NCBI GenBank assembly: GCA_020736575.1
Contig: JAGPYM010000027.1
Coordinates: 372,001 to 436,000, forward strand
Length of the DNA: 64,000 nucleotides
Direction: 5' to 3'
Source: Thelonectria olida
Taxonomy: Eukaryota > Ascomycota > Sordariomycetes > Hypocreales > Nectriaceae
Shown in pieces: positions 1 to 11,603 of this stretch (the first letter of the stretch is position 1; each line of letters starts with the position of its first letter). The translations under genes were made by a program, and so were the position numbers. The notes under the pieces are model-generated. The model searched no databases, was not told where the DNA came from, and saw nothing but the letters and a program-made list of their open reading frames with translations.

Positions 1-2
1 GG

Positions 3-3000
3 GGCTGGATCGATGGGACGAGGTTTAAGGACCTCCTCAGAGTGGCGCTGGAGCACATCCTTCTCCAGCCTATTCGCTGGAATGGCATTCTGGAGGGAAT
101 CCGGACTCACCTCGGACGCTCACTTGAGCCCAAGACGTGCAAGGTCGAGTTGTTCGGATCTCGAGCTGACCAGCTCATCTACACGGCGTTGAAGCAGCCG
201 ACTGGGCTTGGCCGGACATTGACACCCCAGTCTTCCATGGAGAGCCTGTCATCGGACTCGACAACACAGGCCAGGCCCAAAATTGCCATAGTCGGCATGT
301 CTGGAAGATTCCCAGGCGGGGCGAACAATAATGAGGCGTTCTGGGACCTGCTTCGAGAAGGACTCGACGTCCACGAGGAGGTGCCGCCTTCGCACTGGTC
401 CAAGGCGCATGTCGATGCGAAGGGAACTCGCAAGAATACCAGTGCCACGCCTTATGGCTGTTGGTTGAGCGACCCCGCTTCGTTTGACGCCCGGTTCTTC
501 AACATCTCGCCGCGAGAGGCGCCGCAGGTTGACCCTGCGCAGAGAATTGCCCTCATGACAGCATACGAGGCGCTGGAACAGGCGGGTGTCGTGCCCGATG
601 CCACTCCCTCGACCAGGAGGGACCGAGTGGGCGTCTTTTACGGCGTTACCAGCAATGACTGGATGGAGACAAACAGTGCGCAGAACATCGACACCTATTT
701 CATCCCTGGGGGTAACCGGGCGTTTATCCCGGGTCGAATCAACTATTTCTTCAAGTTCAGCGGTCCTAGCTATGCTGTCGATACGGCCTGTTCGTCCAGT
801 CTTTCTGCCATTCACATCGCCGTCAACTCTCTCTGGCAGCGTGATATCGACACCGCTATTGCGGGCGGTACCAATGTGCTGACTAACCCGGATTTTACGT
901 CTGGGCTGGACCGCGGCCACTTCCTGTCCCGCACCGGTAACTGCAAGACGTTTGACGATTCGGCCGATGGATACTGTCGCGGCGAAGGAGTCGGAACCGT
1001 GATCCTCAAGCGGCTCGAGGATGCCGTTGCTGAAAACGACCCCATCTTGGGCGTGATTCTCGGCGCCTATACGAACCATTCGGCCGAGGCGGAGAGCATC
1101 ACACGGCCTCATACCGGTGCCCAGCGAGCCATCTTCTCCAAGATTCTCAACGCCAGTGCCGTCGATGCCGGTAGTGTGGGATACGTCGAGATGCACGGCA
1201 CGGGAACGCAGGCTGGCGACGCTACCGAGATGTCCAGCGTGCTAAACGTGTTTGCGCCAGAGGGACAGGCGCATCGTCAAGCTCCTGTCTTTCTCGGCTC
1301 AGCCAAGCCCAGCATTGGACACGGTGAAGCGGCGTCGGGTGTGTCAAGTTTGATCAAGGTGCTGTTGATGATGAAGAACAAGATGATTCCGCCGCATGTT
1401 GGCATCAAGACCAAGATCAACCACAAGTTTCCGACCAACCTGACAGAGAGGAACGTCCATATTGCCAAGGAGGCTGTTCCGTGGCACTCTGCGGGTTCGA
1501 CACCCAGGCGCGCATTTGTGAACAATTTCTCAGCTGCGGGCGGTAACTCGGCTCTTCTGCTGGAAGAAGCCCCGGCCACAACCCCTGATGATAGTCTTCA
1601 GGACGTCGTTGGTGCGAACCTCGTCGCCGTCTCTGCCAGGGTGGGTGCCTCCCTTCAAGGCAACCTCCGGTCGCTTAAGGAGTTCTTGCAAAAGAACAAG
1701 GAGACCATCTCGGTAGGCCAGCTCTCGTACACGACAACCGCCCGCCGCATTCACCACCCACACCGTGTCATGCTAGTCGGGTCCTCCGTCGACGAACTCG
1801 TTGTGCAGGTCGACACTGCTCTTCGAGACCAGACAGGCATGACGCGTCCCAAGAGCAAGACGCCCAAGATTGTATTTGCCTTCACCGGGCAGGGCGCACA
1901 GTTCCCTGGCATGGGCCGGCAAATGATGGAGACATTTGCCTTGTTCCGCACCGAACTCCGCCAGCTCGACCAAGTCGCCCGCAGTCTTGGCTTCCCGTCC
2001 ATCATGCCCGTGTACTTGGCCAGAGAGGATCAATCTCTAGATGAGTTCCCCCCGCTTCAAGTCCAGCTCGCCAGTGTCTGCATGCAGATTGCGCTGGCAC
2101 GGCTCTGGGCATCGTGGGGCATCACTCCCGAGGCAGTTGTCGGCCACAGCTTGGGCGAATACGCGGCTCTCAATGTCGCAGGCGTCTTGTCCGACTCAGA
2201 CGTCATCTATCTCGTGGGCACGCGGGCCAAGCTTCTACAAGACCTCTGCACCCGTGGGACACACTCAATGCTGGTTGTTCGCGCATCGGCTGGTACTATT
2301 GCAGCTACACTGAGAAGCACACCCCACCAGATCGCATGCATGAACTCGCCCATCGAGACTGTCCTGGCCGGCCCGGATAACGAAATATCCAGGGCAATTC
2401 AGGTACTCGATGATGCTGGCATCAAGACAACCAGGCTCAAGGTTCCCTATGCGTTCCACTCGTCTCAAGTCGATCCCATCCTAGTACCCTTCGAAAATGC
2501 CGCCGCTTCTGTGCGATACCTTGCTCCAAAGTGTCCGGTTCTGTGCCCGCTTGACGGAACTCTCGTCACCACCGAGGGAACATTCGGGCCAGCCTATCTC
2601 GGCCGCCACTGCCGCGAGTCAGTCAATCTGCTCCAGGCTCTCCAGTCGGCCCGCCAAGACGGTATCATGACAGAACAATCCATCCTGCTCGAGGTCGGCC
2701 CCCATCCCGCCGTTTCAGGCATGGTAAAGGCGACGCTGGGCCCGCAGACGACAGTCATCTCGGCGCTGAACCGCAAATCGGCGCGGGACGTGCTCGCCGA
2801 CGCCTTGAAGGTGGTATACCAGGCCGGTGCCGATGTTTTATGGGCGGCCTACCAGAGCGACTTCAAGGCTTCTCAAAAGGTCATTACCGGGCTGCCGGCC
2901 TACAGCTGGGACTTGAAGCCGTACTGGATTCAATATGTAAACGATTGGTCGCTGCGCAAGGGAGATGCGCCCCTTGTGGTCAACTCCAAGGAGAAGGAGA

Positions 3001-5884
3001 CAAAGCTTGAGAGTACCACGATCCACCGCATCGTGGAGGAGTCGTCATCCGAGGGCGGTGCTAAGACACACATCGTCGTCGAGGCGGATATCGCAAGGAA
3101 GGACATGAATCCGCTCGTGCAGGGGCACATGGTCGACGACATCCCGCTGTGCACGCCGTCTGTGTATGCCGACATGGCGCTCACACTGGGCCGGTATCTC
3201 GTCGAGCGCCGACAAGATGCTGCATCAGAGACCAACAAGCAGGTCGACGTGTCGGACATGTCTATTTTCAAGGCGCTGATTGCGGCACCGCAAGGCCCGC
3301 AGCCGCTTCAGGCACATGCCGAGGTGGACTGGACCAAGAATGAGGCCAGCATGAAGTTTGTCAGCTTCAATGCCAAGGGCAAGCCGCAAGAACACGCCAA
3401 GTGCACTCTCCGCTTCACAGACCGCTCCCTCCTAACCAAACTCCAAAATGAATCGGCCTCGATCAAGACGCGCATGCAGGCCCTCCGCCAGGGCATCGCC
3501 AAAGAGACGGCCGCCCGCTTCAACAGGCCCATGGTCTACCGCATGATCCGCCCACTGGCCCAGTTCCACGATGACTATCGCGCCATCGACGAAGTGGTCC
3601 TTGACAGTAACACCCTCGAAGCATCGGCCTCTGTCAGTTTTGGTGGGATCAAGAAAGGCGGCGAGTTTGCCCTGCACCCCGCCATTATTGATGCGTTTAC
3701 GCAGTCCTGCGGGTTTGCCATGAACTGCAACGACCATACCGATCTGGACAACGAGGTCTACATGAACCACGGCTGGGGACACTTCCAGGTCTTCAAGGAC
3801 GTGCATTTCGATCGGCCATATACCTCGTACACGCGTATGGTTGAGGGCAAAGATAAGATCTGGCATGGCGATGTGGCCATTTTTGATGGCGAGACCATTG
3901 TGGCTGCGTTTGAGCAGATTGCCATCCAGTGTGTTCCACGACGAGTGCTTCGGGTCATCCTCTCTCTAGAGAGTGGCATCAAGTCGAAGAAGCCTGCTGC
4001 TCCTGCACCTCCTCCGGCATCATCGACTCCGGTCAAGACAGTCAAGGCGGTCAAAACCGTCGAGACTCATGTACAGGCACAAACCCTTCCAGTGACAAGC
4101 CCACCCGTGCCTGTTCTAGACACGTCCAAGGTGTCTACCGCCATGCACATCATCTCAGAGGAGAGCGGAGTTGCCTTGGTCGAACTCACCGACAACAGTG
4201 CCTTTGCTGACTTGGGCGTTGACTCGTTGCTTGGGCTGACCATCTCGGCGCGCTTCAGGGAGGAGCTCGACCTAGACCTCGATTTTGACGCGATCTTTAT
4301 CACTTATCCAACGATTGGCGACCTTAAGAGCTTCATTGCACCCAATGGAGTGCCAACCATCAAAATCGAAGAGATTCACCCTTCGCCACCTCCTGCCACG
4401 CACTCACCAGCGCCTGCGGTCACGGTAGTGAAAGAGACCACAGCCACTTCGGATTTGCGCGAGGAGCCCGTCGTGGTCTTGACAAGTAGCAACGAAGGCA
4501 GTGGTGTCGACTTCAACCGCGCGCTTGACATTGTCTCGGAAGAGAGCGGTATCGCGATTGAGGAGCTGACCGATGACACACACTTTGCCGACACGGGCGT
4601 TGACTCGCTCCTGTCGCTCGTCATCGTCAGCCGGTTCCGCGAGGAGTTGGATCTGGACATTCCCATGGATTCTCTGTTTGTCGACTGCCCGACCGTCGCG
4701 GACCTGAGATCGTCGTTGCTTGGATCGTCCTCCGCATCGTCCGGTTCGGAGGACTTTACGGAGATCCAGGACATCTCGAAGGAAGTACTGTTGCGCGGTG
4801 AAAAGGCTTTCGGCACAACTATTCAAGTTACATCCATCAATCTCGCCTCTTCCTCGTCCGATGTCTCCTCAGACACCGACGAGTTCGAATCCTTGCCCTC
4901 CATCGTCGTTCCCCGAGCCAGCTCCCTCGTGTTGCAGGGAAACCCCAAGACAGCCTCCAAGACCCTCTTCCTCTTTCCCGACGGGTCTGGCTCCGCCTCC
5001 TCGTACGCGGCCATCCCAAGTCTCGGGGCCAATACTTGCGTCGTGGCCCTCAACTCCCCTTTCCTCAAGCAAGCCGACATGCTACGCGCCGCCCGCCTCG
5101 ACGATGTCATCATTGACGGCTACCTCGCCGAGATACGTCGCCGCCAGCACTCCGGGCCCTATCACCTCGGTGGTTGGTCGGCCGGCGGAATTCTCGCCTA
5201 CCGCGCGGCGCAGGTGCTGACCAGCAGTCAAGAGCAGGTCCTCAGTTTGAGTCTCATCGACTCGCCGCCTCCGCTCAAGGGGCTCGACCGTCTCCCACCG
5301 CACTTCTACAAATACTGCGAGAGCCTGCACTTGTTCGGACACAAGTCGTCGTCCGGAAGAGGCAGCGACAAGCCCCCGGCGTGGCTCATCCCGCACTTCA
5401 ACGCCACCATTGACCTACTTCACGAGTACCGGGCGGCGCCCATGCGGCCGGGACGGCTCTTCGATGTCCCCAAGGTGAACATCATCTGGGCAGCCGCCTG
5501 CATTGCCGATAACCCGCGCCTACCGAAGCTGGCGCCGCACCCGGACGACACGGAAGGGATGAAGTTCCTGCTGGAGCGACGGACGGATTTCGGAGGCAAC
5601 GGCTGGGAGGCGTTGTTCCCGGGGCAGGAGGGTGGTCTTGTTATTGATCGGGTTGAAGGGGCCCATCATTTCTCCATGATGGTGAGTTTTTCATTCCGCC
5701 TTTGCTTGGTGTTTGGACTTGTGCTGGTCTACATTTACTTGCCTCTTCTGGCTATGTATCTTGGTCTGGAGTTTGTCTTGGTCGACTTTGTGGCAAGTCT
5801 TGCTAACCAGGGCATCTTTTTGATATACAGCGCGAACCTTACTCGCGGAACCTCGCGCAGTTTCTTCGCAAGGCTATGGCGTAG
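3..5884 (+). CDS. Non-reducing polyketide synthase (SAT-KS-AT-PT-ACP-ACP-TE), 5' end outside window
   Basis: Iterative type I PKS that would build an aromatic polyketide from malonyl units. The frame is open to the window edge, so the start and most of the SAT domain are missing; about 1,910 residues are visible. KS: active Cys codon 789-791 (DTACSSS), His codons 1194-1196 (EMHGTGT) and 1320-1322 (SIGHGEA). AT: Ser codon 2148-2150 (GHSLGEY). Product template: His 3126-3128 (QGHMVDDIPLCTPS) and Asp 3690-3692 (HPAIIDAF). Two ACPs with phosphopantetheine Ser at 4224-4226 and 4605-4607 (GVDSLL). TE: Ser 5178-5180 (GGWSAGG) and His about 5664-5666 (GAHHF). A 149-nt intron, 5682-5830 (GTGAGT...TACAG), must be removed; exon 2 then ends REPYSRN...RKAMA and stops at 5884. 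Without splicing the frame runs to 5888 with an unrelated hydrophobic tail. The KS resembles pigment-type (fusarubin/bikaverin/conidial pigment) enzymes, but the product cannot be read from sequence. All catalytic residues are present. Confidence 0.95.
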
Positions 5885-6489
5885 CTAAACAATGGGTCGA
5901 CGGGTGGTTGTTTTGGAATTTGGGAATACGAATAGGGAGCTGGTGTTTTGACGTGCTCCAAGTCTTGTGACTTTATCAAGTACCCAGATCCGAGAAGTTT
6001 AAAAGGTTAACGATAAGTCTATTCAGACGACTCCTGTCTCGGGAAAGAAGTCTGTTGTCTCCATGTCTGCCACTATTCCCGGACGACCACACCCACTCGT
6101 GTCCGGTAACGGTTCGAGTGGTCCCACCAACCCTCCATCTTCACCAGCGATTCAAGCATCGATCCGTCTCTTGCAACCACGTGGAGACATCGTGACTCGG
6201 ACCGTTGCCCAAAAACGGCCCATGTGGGTGTCACACACGTAATAGCTCAAGGCCAATCATCGAAAAGGGGTCCTTGGATGGAGTCTCGGGTCCAAGATGC
6301 CGATGTCGTGATGGTCAGATTCGGGAGTGAAAAGCTCGTCGTATCGCCCGTATCGTTGCATGACCGACCCGAGCGATTGATCAGGCTATCACACTGAGAT
6401 TTGAAGATATCGCCACATTTTACCGCCCTATATTTGCCCGTCGCCCTCCGGTTCACATCCACCATCCGCAAGCTCGCAACCGCTTCAAG
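5885..6489. other. Intergenic, PKS 3' flank and promoter of the next gene
   Basis: About 600 bases with no supported gene. It should hold the PKS 3' UTR and the upstream region of the 6490 gene. The antisense frame here is the shadow of that gene. No clear TATA box or repeat was seen. Confidence 0.6.
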
Positions 6490-7248
6490 ATGGGCAATTC
6501 CAATTCCACACAAAATGAGATTCCGCTCCCGCAAATCTCCGAGGGCCTCGTGCGCAAAGGCATGCCGAACACGTTTCGCATCGCCTACGACAAGGCCTTC
6601 TCGCTGAGAGTGTCCTGTCTCCTCTTCGAGCCCGGCGCAGACGAGCCATGCTTCGTCATCAGCCTGCCCAACGGCTGGTACGGCGAGATGATCCTGCACG
6701 GCGGCCCGACGGCGCAGCACCCGCCGCTGGCCACCGTCACGGAAGAGGGACGCGACTCTGTCCACTTTGCGGTTGTGCTGCCAGCAATCGAGAGCAAGGG
6801 CATCGTCGGGCGCAAGGAGATTGTGCGCTATGTCATGACGGTCAAGAAGGACACGTTCTGGTTCGGGATCCGCGTGGGCGAGGGCGAGGACAGGCACTCG
6901 GAGAAGTTCGAGTGGCGGCATTCGCGCGGCAACGAGATCAAGAGCGTGGGACAGGCGAGTACGGGGTGGAAGCTGGTGCGGATAGGGAGCAGCATGGGGA
7001 GAGCAGCAGCGACAGAGCAGGAAGTCGGCCCCAAGGGAGATGGGTTCACCAAGGACGGGAAAGAGATTGTGGCCGTGTGGGCGCATGGCAAGACGTTTGG
7101 GGATATCAAGAACATGGGCGAGGTGCAGTTCTTGGGGAGCGGCGCGACGGGCGAGTTTGGCATTCAGTGGAGTATCATGGCCATGATGAGCTGTTTCTGT
7201 ATATGGTTGAGGACGTCGCAGCAGTCGACGACCATGGCGGGTGTGTGA
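6490..7248 (+). CDS. Uncharacterised fungal protein with possible N-myristoylation site
   Basis: Single-exon protein of 252 residues. The start MGNSNST fits the N-myristoylation rule (Gly2, small residue at position 6), which suggests membrane attachment. The body is a conserved-looking beta-rich stretch (FSLRVSCLLFEPG..., LPNGWYGEMILHGG) followed by an FEWRHSRG and GWKLVR pair, a GFTKDGKEIVAVWAHG segment and a GSGATGEFG motif before a moderately hydrophobic end (WSIMAMMSCFCIWL). This pattern recalls a family of uncharacterised Sordariomycete proteins, possibly tubby/LURP-like in fold; that fold guess is inference only. It lies 600 bases downstream of the PKS on the same strand, but nothing ties it to polyketide synthesis. 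No enzyme motif is visible. Confidence 0.75.
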   Translation: MGNSNSTQNEIPLPQISEGLVRKGMPNTFRIAYDKAFSLRVSCLLFEPGADEPCFVISLPNGWYGEMILHGGPTAQHPPLATVTEEGRDSVHFAVVLPAIESKGIVGRKEIVRYVMTVKKDTFWFGIRVGEGEDRHSEKFEWRHSRGNEIKSVGQASTGWKLVRIGSSMGRAAATEQEVGPKGDGFTKDGKEIVAVWAHGKTFGDIKNMGEVQFLGSGATGEFGIQWSIMAMMSCFCIWLRTSQQSTTMAGV

Positions 7249-7743
7249 GTGTAGTGTTGTTGAGGAGAGTTGGAACTCGAGGGACAGAAGATGTCAATCA
7301 TGTAGGATCAATGGGAACGTTAACGACCAAGACATTGCACCGTTTCAGTCTATGGCACAACAAAGTGAGTATGTCTCTAAGCATGTCTTTGAGCCGATAT
7401 AAGGTAGAAAACCAACATCTATGAACCGTTTGTTGCTCGATCTCGAACGACCCCATTGATGCTCCAACGCAATGCAGCCTGAAAATAGCAACATGCCCTG
7501 CATTAAACAGCTTCGACTACCGCTTTGGTACAAGCGACTTGGTCAAAAGCAGGAACCTCGCCATGCTTCCCTCTTGCGGACCCGCGAACGGCTTGGCAGC
7601 CATGGGCATGCCAGGACTTACACGATGGATTTAGCCTGATATCCCGCAGAATCCTACAAAAGCTGAGCCAACAGCTGATCTTTCCTCAAGCCACTGCACA
7701 AAGATCCATCAGCCTTGCATCCTTTACAAACTGGGAATTCAAG
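7249..7743. other. Intergenic, no gene seen
   Basis: Leader region of the 7744 gene. The reading frame of that gene is open upstream to 7525, but the extension has no signal peptide and no family-like sequence, so it is treated as untranslated. Confidence 0.55.
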
Positions 7744-8735
7744 ATGCCGTCTACAACCGCCTTCTTCGGAGACCTGGTCACCAACTTCGGCCCGCTAACC
7801 ACCACATACACGGCGCCCGCATCGTGCTATACGGGAACAGAGCATGTGTACTACGGCAACGCAAGTAATCTCGCAAACATCCAAGGACAGCCCACGTGCA
7901 GCATCCAGCCGTACGGCGACTGCATGCCCTCGGGCACCCTGTACGACTCGCTGGTCGCGCACGCCTGGGCCACGCCGTCGCAGGCTTTCGTCAACTACTA
8001 CTCGCCCGGCCTCGTGTGTCCGTCGGGTTGGACCACGGCGGGGGCTTTCGCGCGCGATGGCGAGACAGGGTTCAAGTCTTCGGGCGTCTTCACCCAGGAT
8101 CCGTATCCACGGGGGAATGCACGGTATCTGACGCCGCCCGCGAGACAGTTGGCGGGTAAAGATGTCTGGGAAGGCGTCTTGAAGGAATCCGAGACGCTCG
8201 CGTACTGCTGCCCGAGGTAGTTCGACACGCAATGTTCTCCGCGTAGTGCTCGTTATGCTAAGACTTTCATAGCGGCTATACAGCTGCGATAAGCGGAGCG
8301 ATAAACGGAGCGTGCTGGTCATCGCTGGGGCCGTTTGAGGAATTCGACTACTCTTCCAACTGCTACGTCTTTCTTCCAGACGAGGCGCTCGTGACAGTCG
8401 AGTCGTTTGACGGGTCGACGTGGACGCCTCCGCTGTTGTCGATAACGCCCGCGACCAACGCCTTGACGACGCACAAGCAAGAGTTGAGCGATGAATGGGC
8501 CGTGGTTTACACCGACTGGGACATACTTACCATGGTTCCGGCGGTGCCGCTGGTGTTTCAGCCGACTGACACGGCTTCTGCGAGTAAGGGGGAAGATGCC
8601 GAGGAGAGTAGTGGTAAGGATGAGAGCGACGACGACAATGCTGCTGCGATAGGGCTGAGCGGACCTGGGCTCGTTCAGCTGGGTGCCGTGTTGGTTAGTA
8701 TGTTTGTGGGCGCTGGGTTGTTGGTTGCTTGGTGA
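7744..8735 (+). CDS. Cys-containing surface protein with C-terminal anchor, two exons
   Basis: Exon 1 is 7744-8216 and exon 2 is 8273-8735; the 56-nt intron 8217-8272 starts with the uncommon donor GTAGTT and ends TCATAG. Splicing restores YCCPSGYTAAISGA, a CCPSGY motif common in fungal surface proteins, which supports the junction. The protein has about 311 residues. It contains paired short Cys motifs (SCYTGT, CSIQPYGDC, VCPSGW, CCPSG), a low-complexity acidic linker (GEDAEESSGKDESDDDN) and a final hydrophobic helix ending LLVAW at the very C-terminus, as in GPI-anchored or tail-anchored proteins. The proposed start MPSTTAFFGDLVTNFGPLTT lacks an obvious signal peptide, so either an upstream exon is missing or export is unusual. 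Function unknown. It probably sits at the cell surface. Confidence 0.75.
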
Positions 8736-9205
8736 GGGATGAACGGTGAGACGAGGTCGGCAGTTGATTGATTGCCTCGTTGGCAGTCTCGCCCTGCAAT
8801 TACGGATATATATCACGCATAATAAAGCAATCCCTCAAGCTATGTACCTAATGAGTTTCAGTCAAATGATGTACTTGATTCCGAACCCAGCATTTCATAC
8901 AGCTGTTTACTTGGACAAGCTGCAAAGTGGTCATGGAGGTTTCCGTCGCAAGTACCCGCCATTCAGCTGATAAAGATTGAGTCATAACTTACAGGGCTGA
9001 GGTTGGTGATCCTTTGTGGGCTCAAAAGGCAACTTACACCATAGATAGAGTTGTCATGACGAAGGTCGCATGAGGCAGTGCATTGCGCATCGCCCCATCC
9101 ATGATCCTTCAAAGACCAACGTGAAGAAGCACCCTCCTCCCCATCTCAGTCTTCCTTTCTCGTCTTTCAGCTCCTTGGTAATTCAAGTCGATCTCTCGTT
9201 ACGCC
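8736..9205. other. Intergenic, no gene seen
   Basis: About 470 bases between two genes on the same strand. The only feature noted is a C/T-rich stretch (9120-9200) just before the next ATG, typical of a fungal 5' leader. Confidence 0.5.
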
Positions 9206-10912
9206 ATGAATGCGTGCCACCTCCCAACCGAAATCCTCCTCCATGTCGCAAAATACGTCCGCTTCAGCGCCATCCTCAACTGGTCACTGACCAACCATGA
9301 GCACTATGCCTGCATGAAGCGCATTCTCTACTTGAGCCTCCCGCGCACCAGAGATGGCCACTGGACCGAGGTCTACAAAAAGCCCCCTCGACTCTCCCAG
9401 CCGCAGTTCAGAGGCCTGGTGTTGGCCTGGGCAGCCGGACGCGGAAACCTGAAGGCCATCGAGGATATCTTCTGTTTCCATCCGAAATGCGACTATGTCA
9501 ACGATGCCGTCATGGGCTCAGGCTTTGGAAGCGGCTTGGTCACCAGGGGCTGCGGCATGACGGCTATGCACCAGGCTGCTCGACACGGGCACGTTGATGT
9601 CATCGACCTGCTCGTTAAGCACGGCGCCGACGTGGAAGCGACTATGCCGGGGACGTCTACTCGCCCCATTCACATCGCACGCAATGGGGACGTAGTACGC
9701 GCTCTTGTTCGAAATGGGAGCTCGTTCAATGCTCTGTCGAGCCATGAAGTCCCCCCTGCCATTGCGATAATAGACTCCAGACTCAGCCTCGACGGAATCA
9801 AAGCCCTCATCGAGATCAGCGCCGGGCGTCTCGAGAAAAAGCACGACCTGGCCTGGAAGGCCGTAACGAAGGGATACATGTCAGTCCTTCGATGGGTTCT
9901 TCAAGATGGCCTCACTGAGGACGAGATGAAGAATTCCACCTTGATTTACTTTGCCATCTTCACCCACCAGCAAGAGAACCCGAACCTTGCATACGCCATG
10001 GTCGAGTTGCTCATCGGATATGGTGCCCCAACATACGGAGGATTCCTCTTCCCCTTCGACTTCGAAGATTGCCGCACCTTGACGACGGAAGACACCACGG
10101 GTTCCTTGAACAGCAGGCGGAAGGGCGATTTGCACGTGGCGGCCGTCTTTGAAAAGTCGCAAAAGATGGTTGAGCTGCTGCTTCGCCATGGAGCCAACAC
10201 GATGCTCCAGTGTGGCACTCCGAATTCCGACGCCTCCGGTCCAAGCCCCAATTCGCCCATGACGGTCGGGGTACAGCTCCTGTGTCACGCGGCGACAGGT
10301 CGCGACTACTTTCACCCCATACGCTCTGAAGAGGTGAGCGAAAGGACGGTAGAAATTTGCGAGGACCGCCTGGACACGGTTTCGCTCATGCTCAGATACG
10401 GGTTCGATATCAATCACTACGACGACGACGACAGGCACTTACTCGTTTATATCCTGTGCATCACGAAACACTCGCACCGTATCGGTGTCACGGCAGTGCT
10501 GACAATTCTCTTCATGCTCGACAACGGCGCCGACTTGAAAAGGATGCCAATGGTTGCATCTATGAACGGTCCTCCGGGACTGGCCCGCTATCCAATTCAC
10601 GAATTGCTGACCGCCGCGTGGTTCGTTGAAGACCTGGAGTTTACAAACTGTATGCAGCTTCTACGGCGAATGCTGGAACTCGGCGCCGATCCGAACGTAC
10701 CAGACAGCGAGGGGAGAACGCCGCTGGGCTACGCTTGCCGGGTTCCTAACCCGGAATCCGCCCTCAGAATCGTCAATCTCTTGGTAGATTTCGGAGCAGA
10801 TGACAAAGACCTGTCAACCCTACTTCATAGAAAGATCTGCAAGGAGTGCCAAAGTGAAGATGACAAAGACTACTTGAATGCGTGTGGTCGGAGGATGAGA
10901 GGGGAGTTGTAG
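9206..10912 (+). CDS. Ankyrin-repeat protein with F-box-like N-terminus
   Basis: Single exon, 568 residues. The N-terminus (MNACHLPTEILLHVAKYV...ILNWSLTNH) has the LPxEIL and hydrophobic spacing of an F-box-like domain, as in fungal F-box/ankyrin proteins. Ankyrin repeats follow. A clear one starts near residue 115 (GMTAMHQAARHGHVDVIDLLVKHGAD), others near residue 310 (HVAAVFEKSQKMVELLLRHGAN) and residue 490 (MQLLRRMLELGADPNVPDSEGRTPLGYA), with weaker units between. The first ATG fits the F-box start, and the preceding bases (ACGCC) are acceptable for initiation. Possible role: substrate adaptor of an SCF ubiquitin ligase; this is inference from domain order. It is convergent with the NACHT gene at 11.6-14.6 kb. 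Confidence 0.85.
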   Translation: MNACHLPTEILLHVAKYVRFSAILNWSLTNHEHYACMKRILYLSLPRTRDGHWTEVYKKPPRLSQPQFRGLVLAWAAGRGNLKAIEDIFCFHPKCDYVNDAVMGSGFGSGLVTRGCGMTAMHQAARHGHVDVIDLLVKHGADVEATMPGTSTRPIHIARNGDVVRALVRNGSSFNALSSHEVPPAIAIIDSRLSLDGIKALIEISAGRLEKKHDLAWKAVTKGYMSVLRWVLQDGLTEDEMKNSTLIYFAIFTHQQENPNLAYAMVELLIGYGAPTYGGFLFPFDFEDCRTLTTEDTTGSLNSRRKGDLHVAAVFEKSQKMVELLLRHGANTMLQCGTPNSDASGPSPNSPMTVGVQLLCHAATGRDYFHPIRSEEVSERTVEICEDRLDTVSLMLRYGFDINHYDDDDRHLLVYILCITKHSHRIGVTAVLTILFMLDNGADLKRMPMVASMNGPPGLARYPIHELLTAAWFVEDLEFTNCMQLLRRMLELGADPNVPDSEGRTPLGYACRVPNPESALRIVNLLVDFGADDKDLSTLLHRKICKECQSEDDKDYLNACGRRMRGEL

Positions 10913-11603
10913 AAAAGCCCGTGCAAACGGTAGCTGGCTCGGGACGCTTAGATCCAGGAGTGTCTGAACCCGGGAAATGATGGAGGAAGTTCCGTTATTG
11001 TATTATTATGCGAAGGTGTTTAGGCGTGGATAAGGTGCCTTATCCCGAGCTACGTCGATACCGCGTGACGAAATATCGCTGGATTGATTTGCGAGAAGAG
11101 TCACAATATGTCAAGTATATAGACGACATTAATGCAGCCTTCTCCTCCAAATGAGACTGACAGAAAGATGGTGTCATCTTCAGGGGTCCAAAAGACATGT
11201 TTTATTGCATTATGAGACAGTTCGAACATACTCCACGTTTCCGTCAGATGTTTGCCGTTGAAACTAATCTGTAGATCGAGGCAGAACAGCCCTCGGTTCC
11301 GGAGTCGACCGCGTCATGATGTGTAAAGAGAAAAGACCTTTTCCAGCCTGTGAAGCACGAACAGTTTCTCCGTTCCAGCCTCGGAAATCTCTATTCAGGG
11401 GCCCTCAGAAATTCATTGGGATCATACGGTCAACGTCTAAGTGGCGTCGAGGTACTAGCAACTGGGATGCAGGGATGCCATCAGTCTCCCTTGCTTCAAG
11501 TAACATGCCATTTGACACTCATATAGTGGCCGGTGCTAATAGAGCCTGCGACTGTACAGCTATTATTACTCCTATATGCCTGCGGAATAGTGCCCATTGC
11601 ATC
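10913..11603. other. Convergent intergenic region
   Basis: About 690 bases between the 3' ends of the ankyrin gene (+) and the NACHT gene (-). It must hold both 3' UTRs. The plus-strand frame at 11316-11804 partly overlaps the NACHT gene antisense and has no family signal. Confidence 0.5.

Noticed and set aside
249..1196. Long antisense ORF opposite the PKS KS domain
   Set aside because: Arg/Gly-rich composition and no motif; shadow of a GC-rich coding strand.
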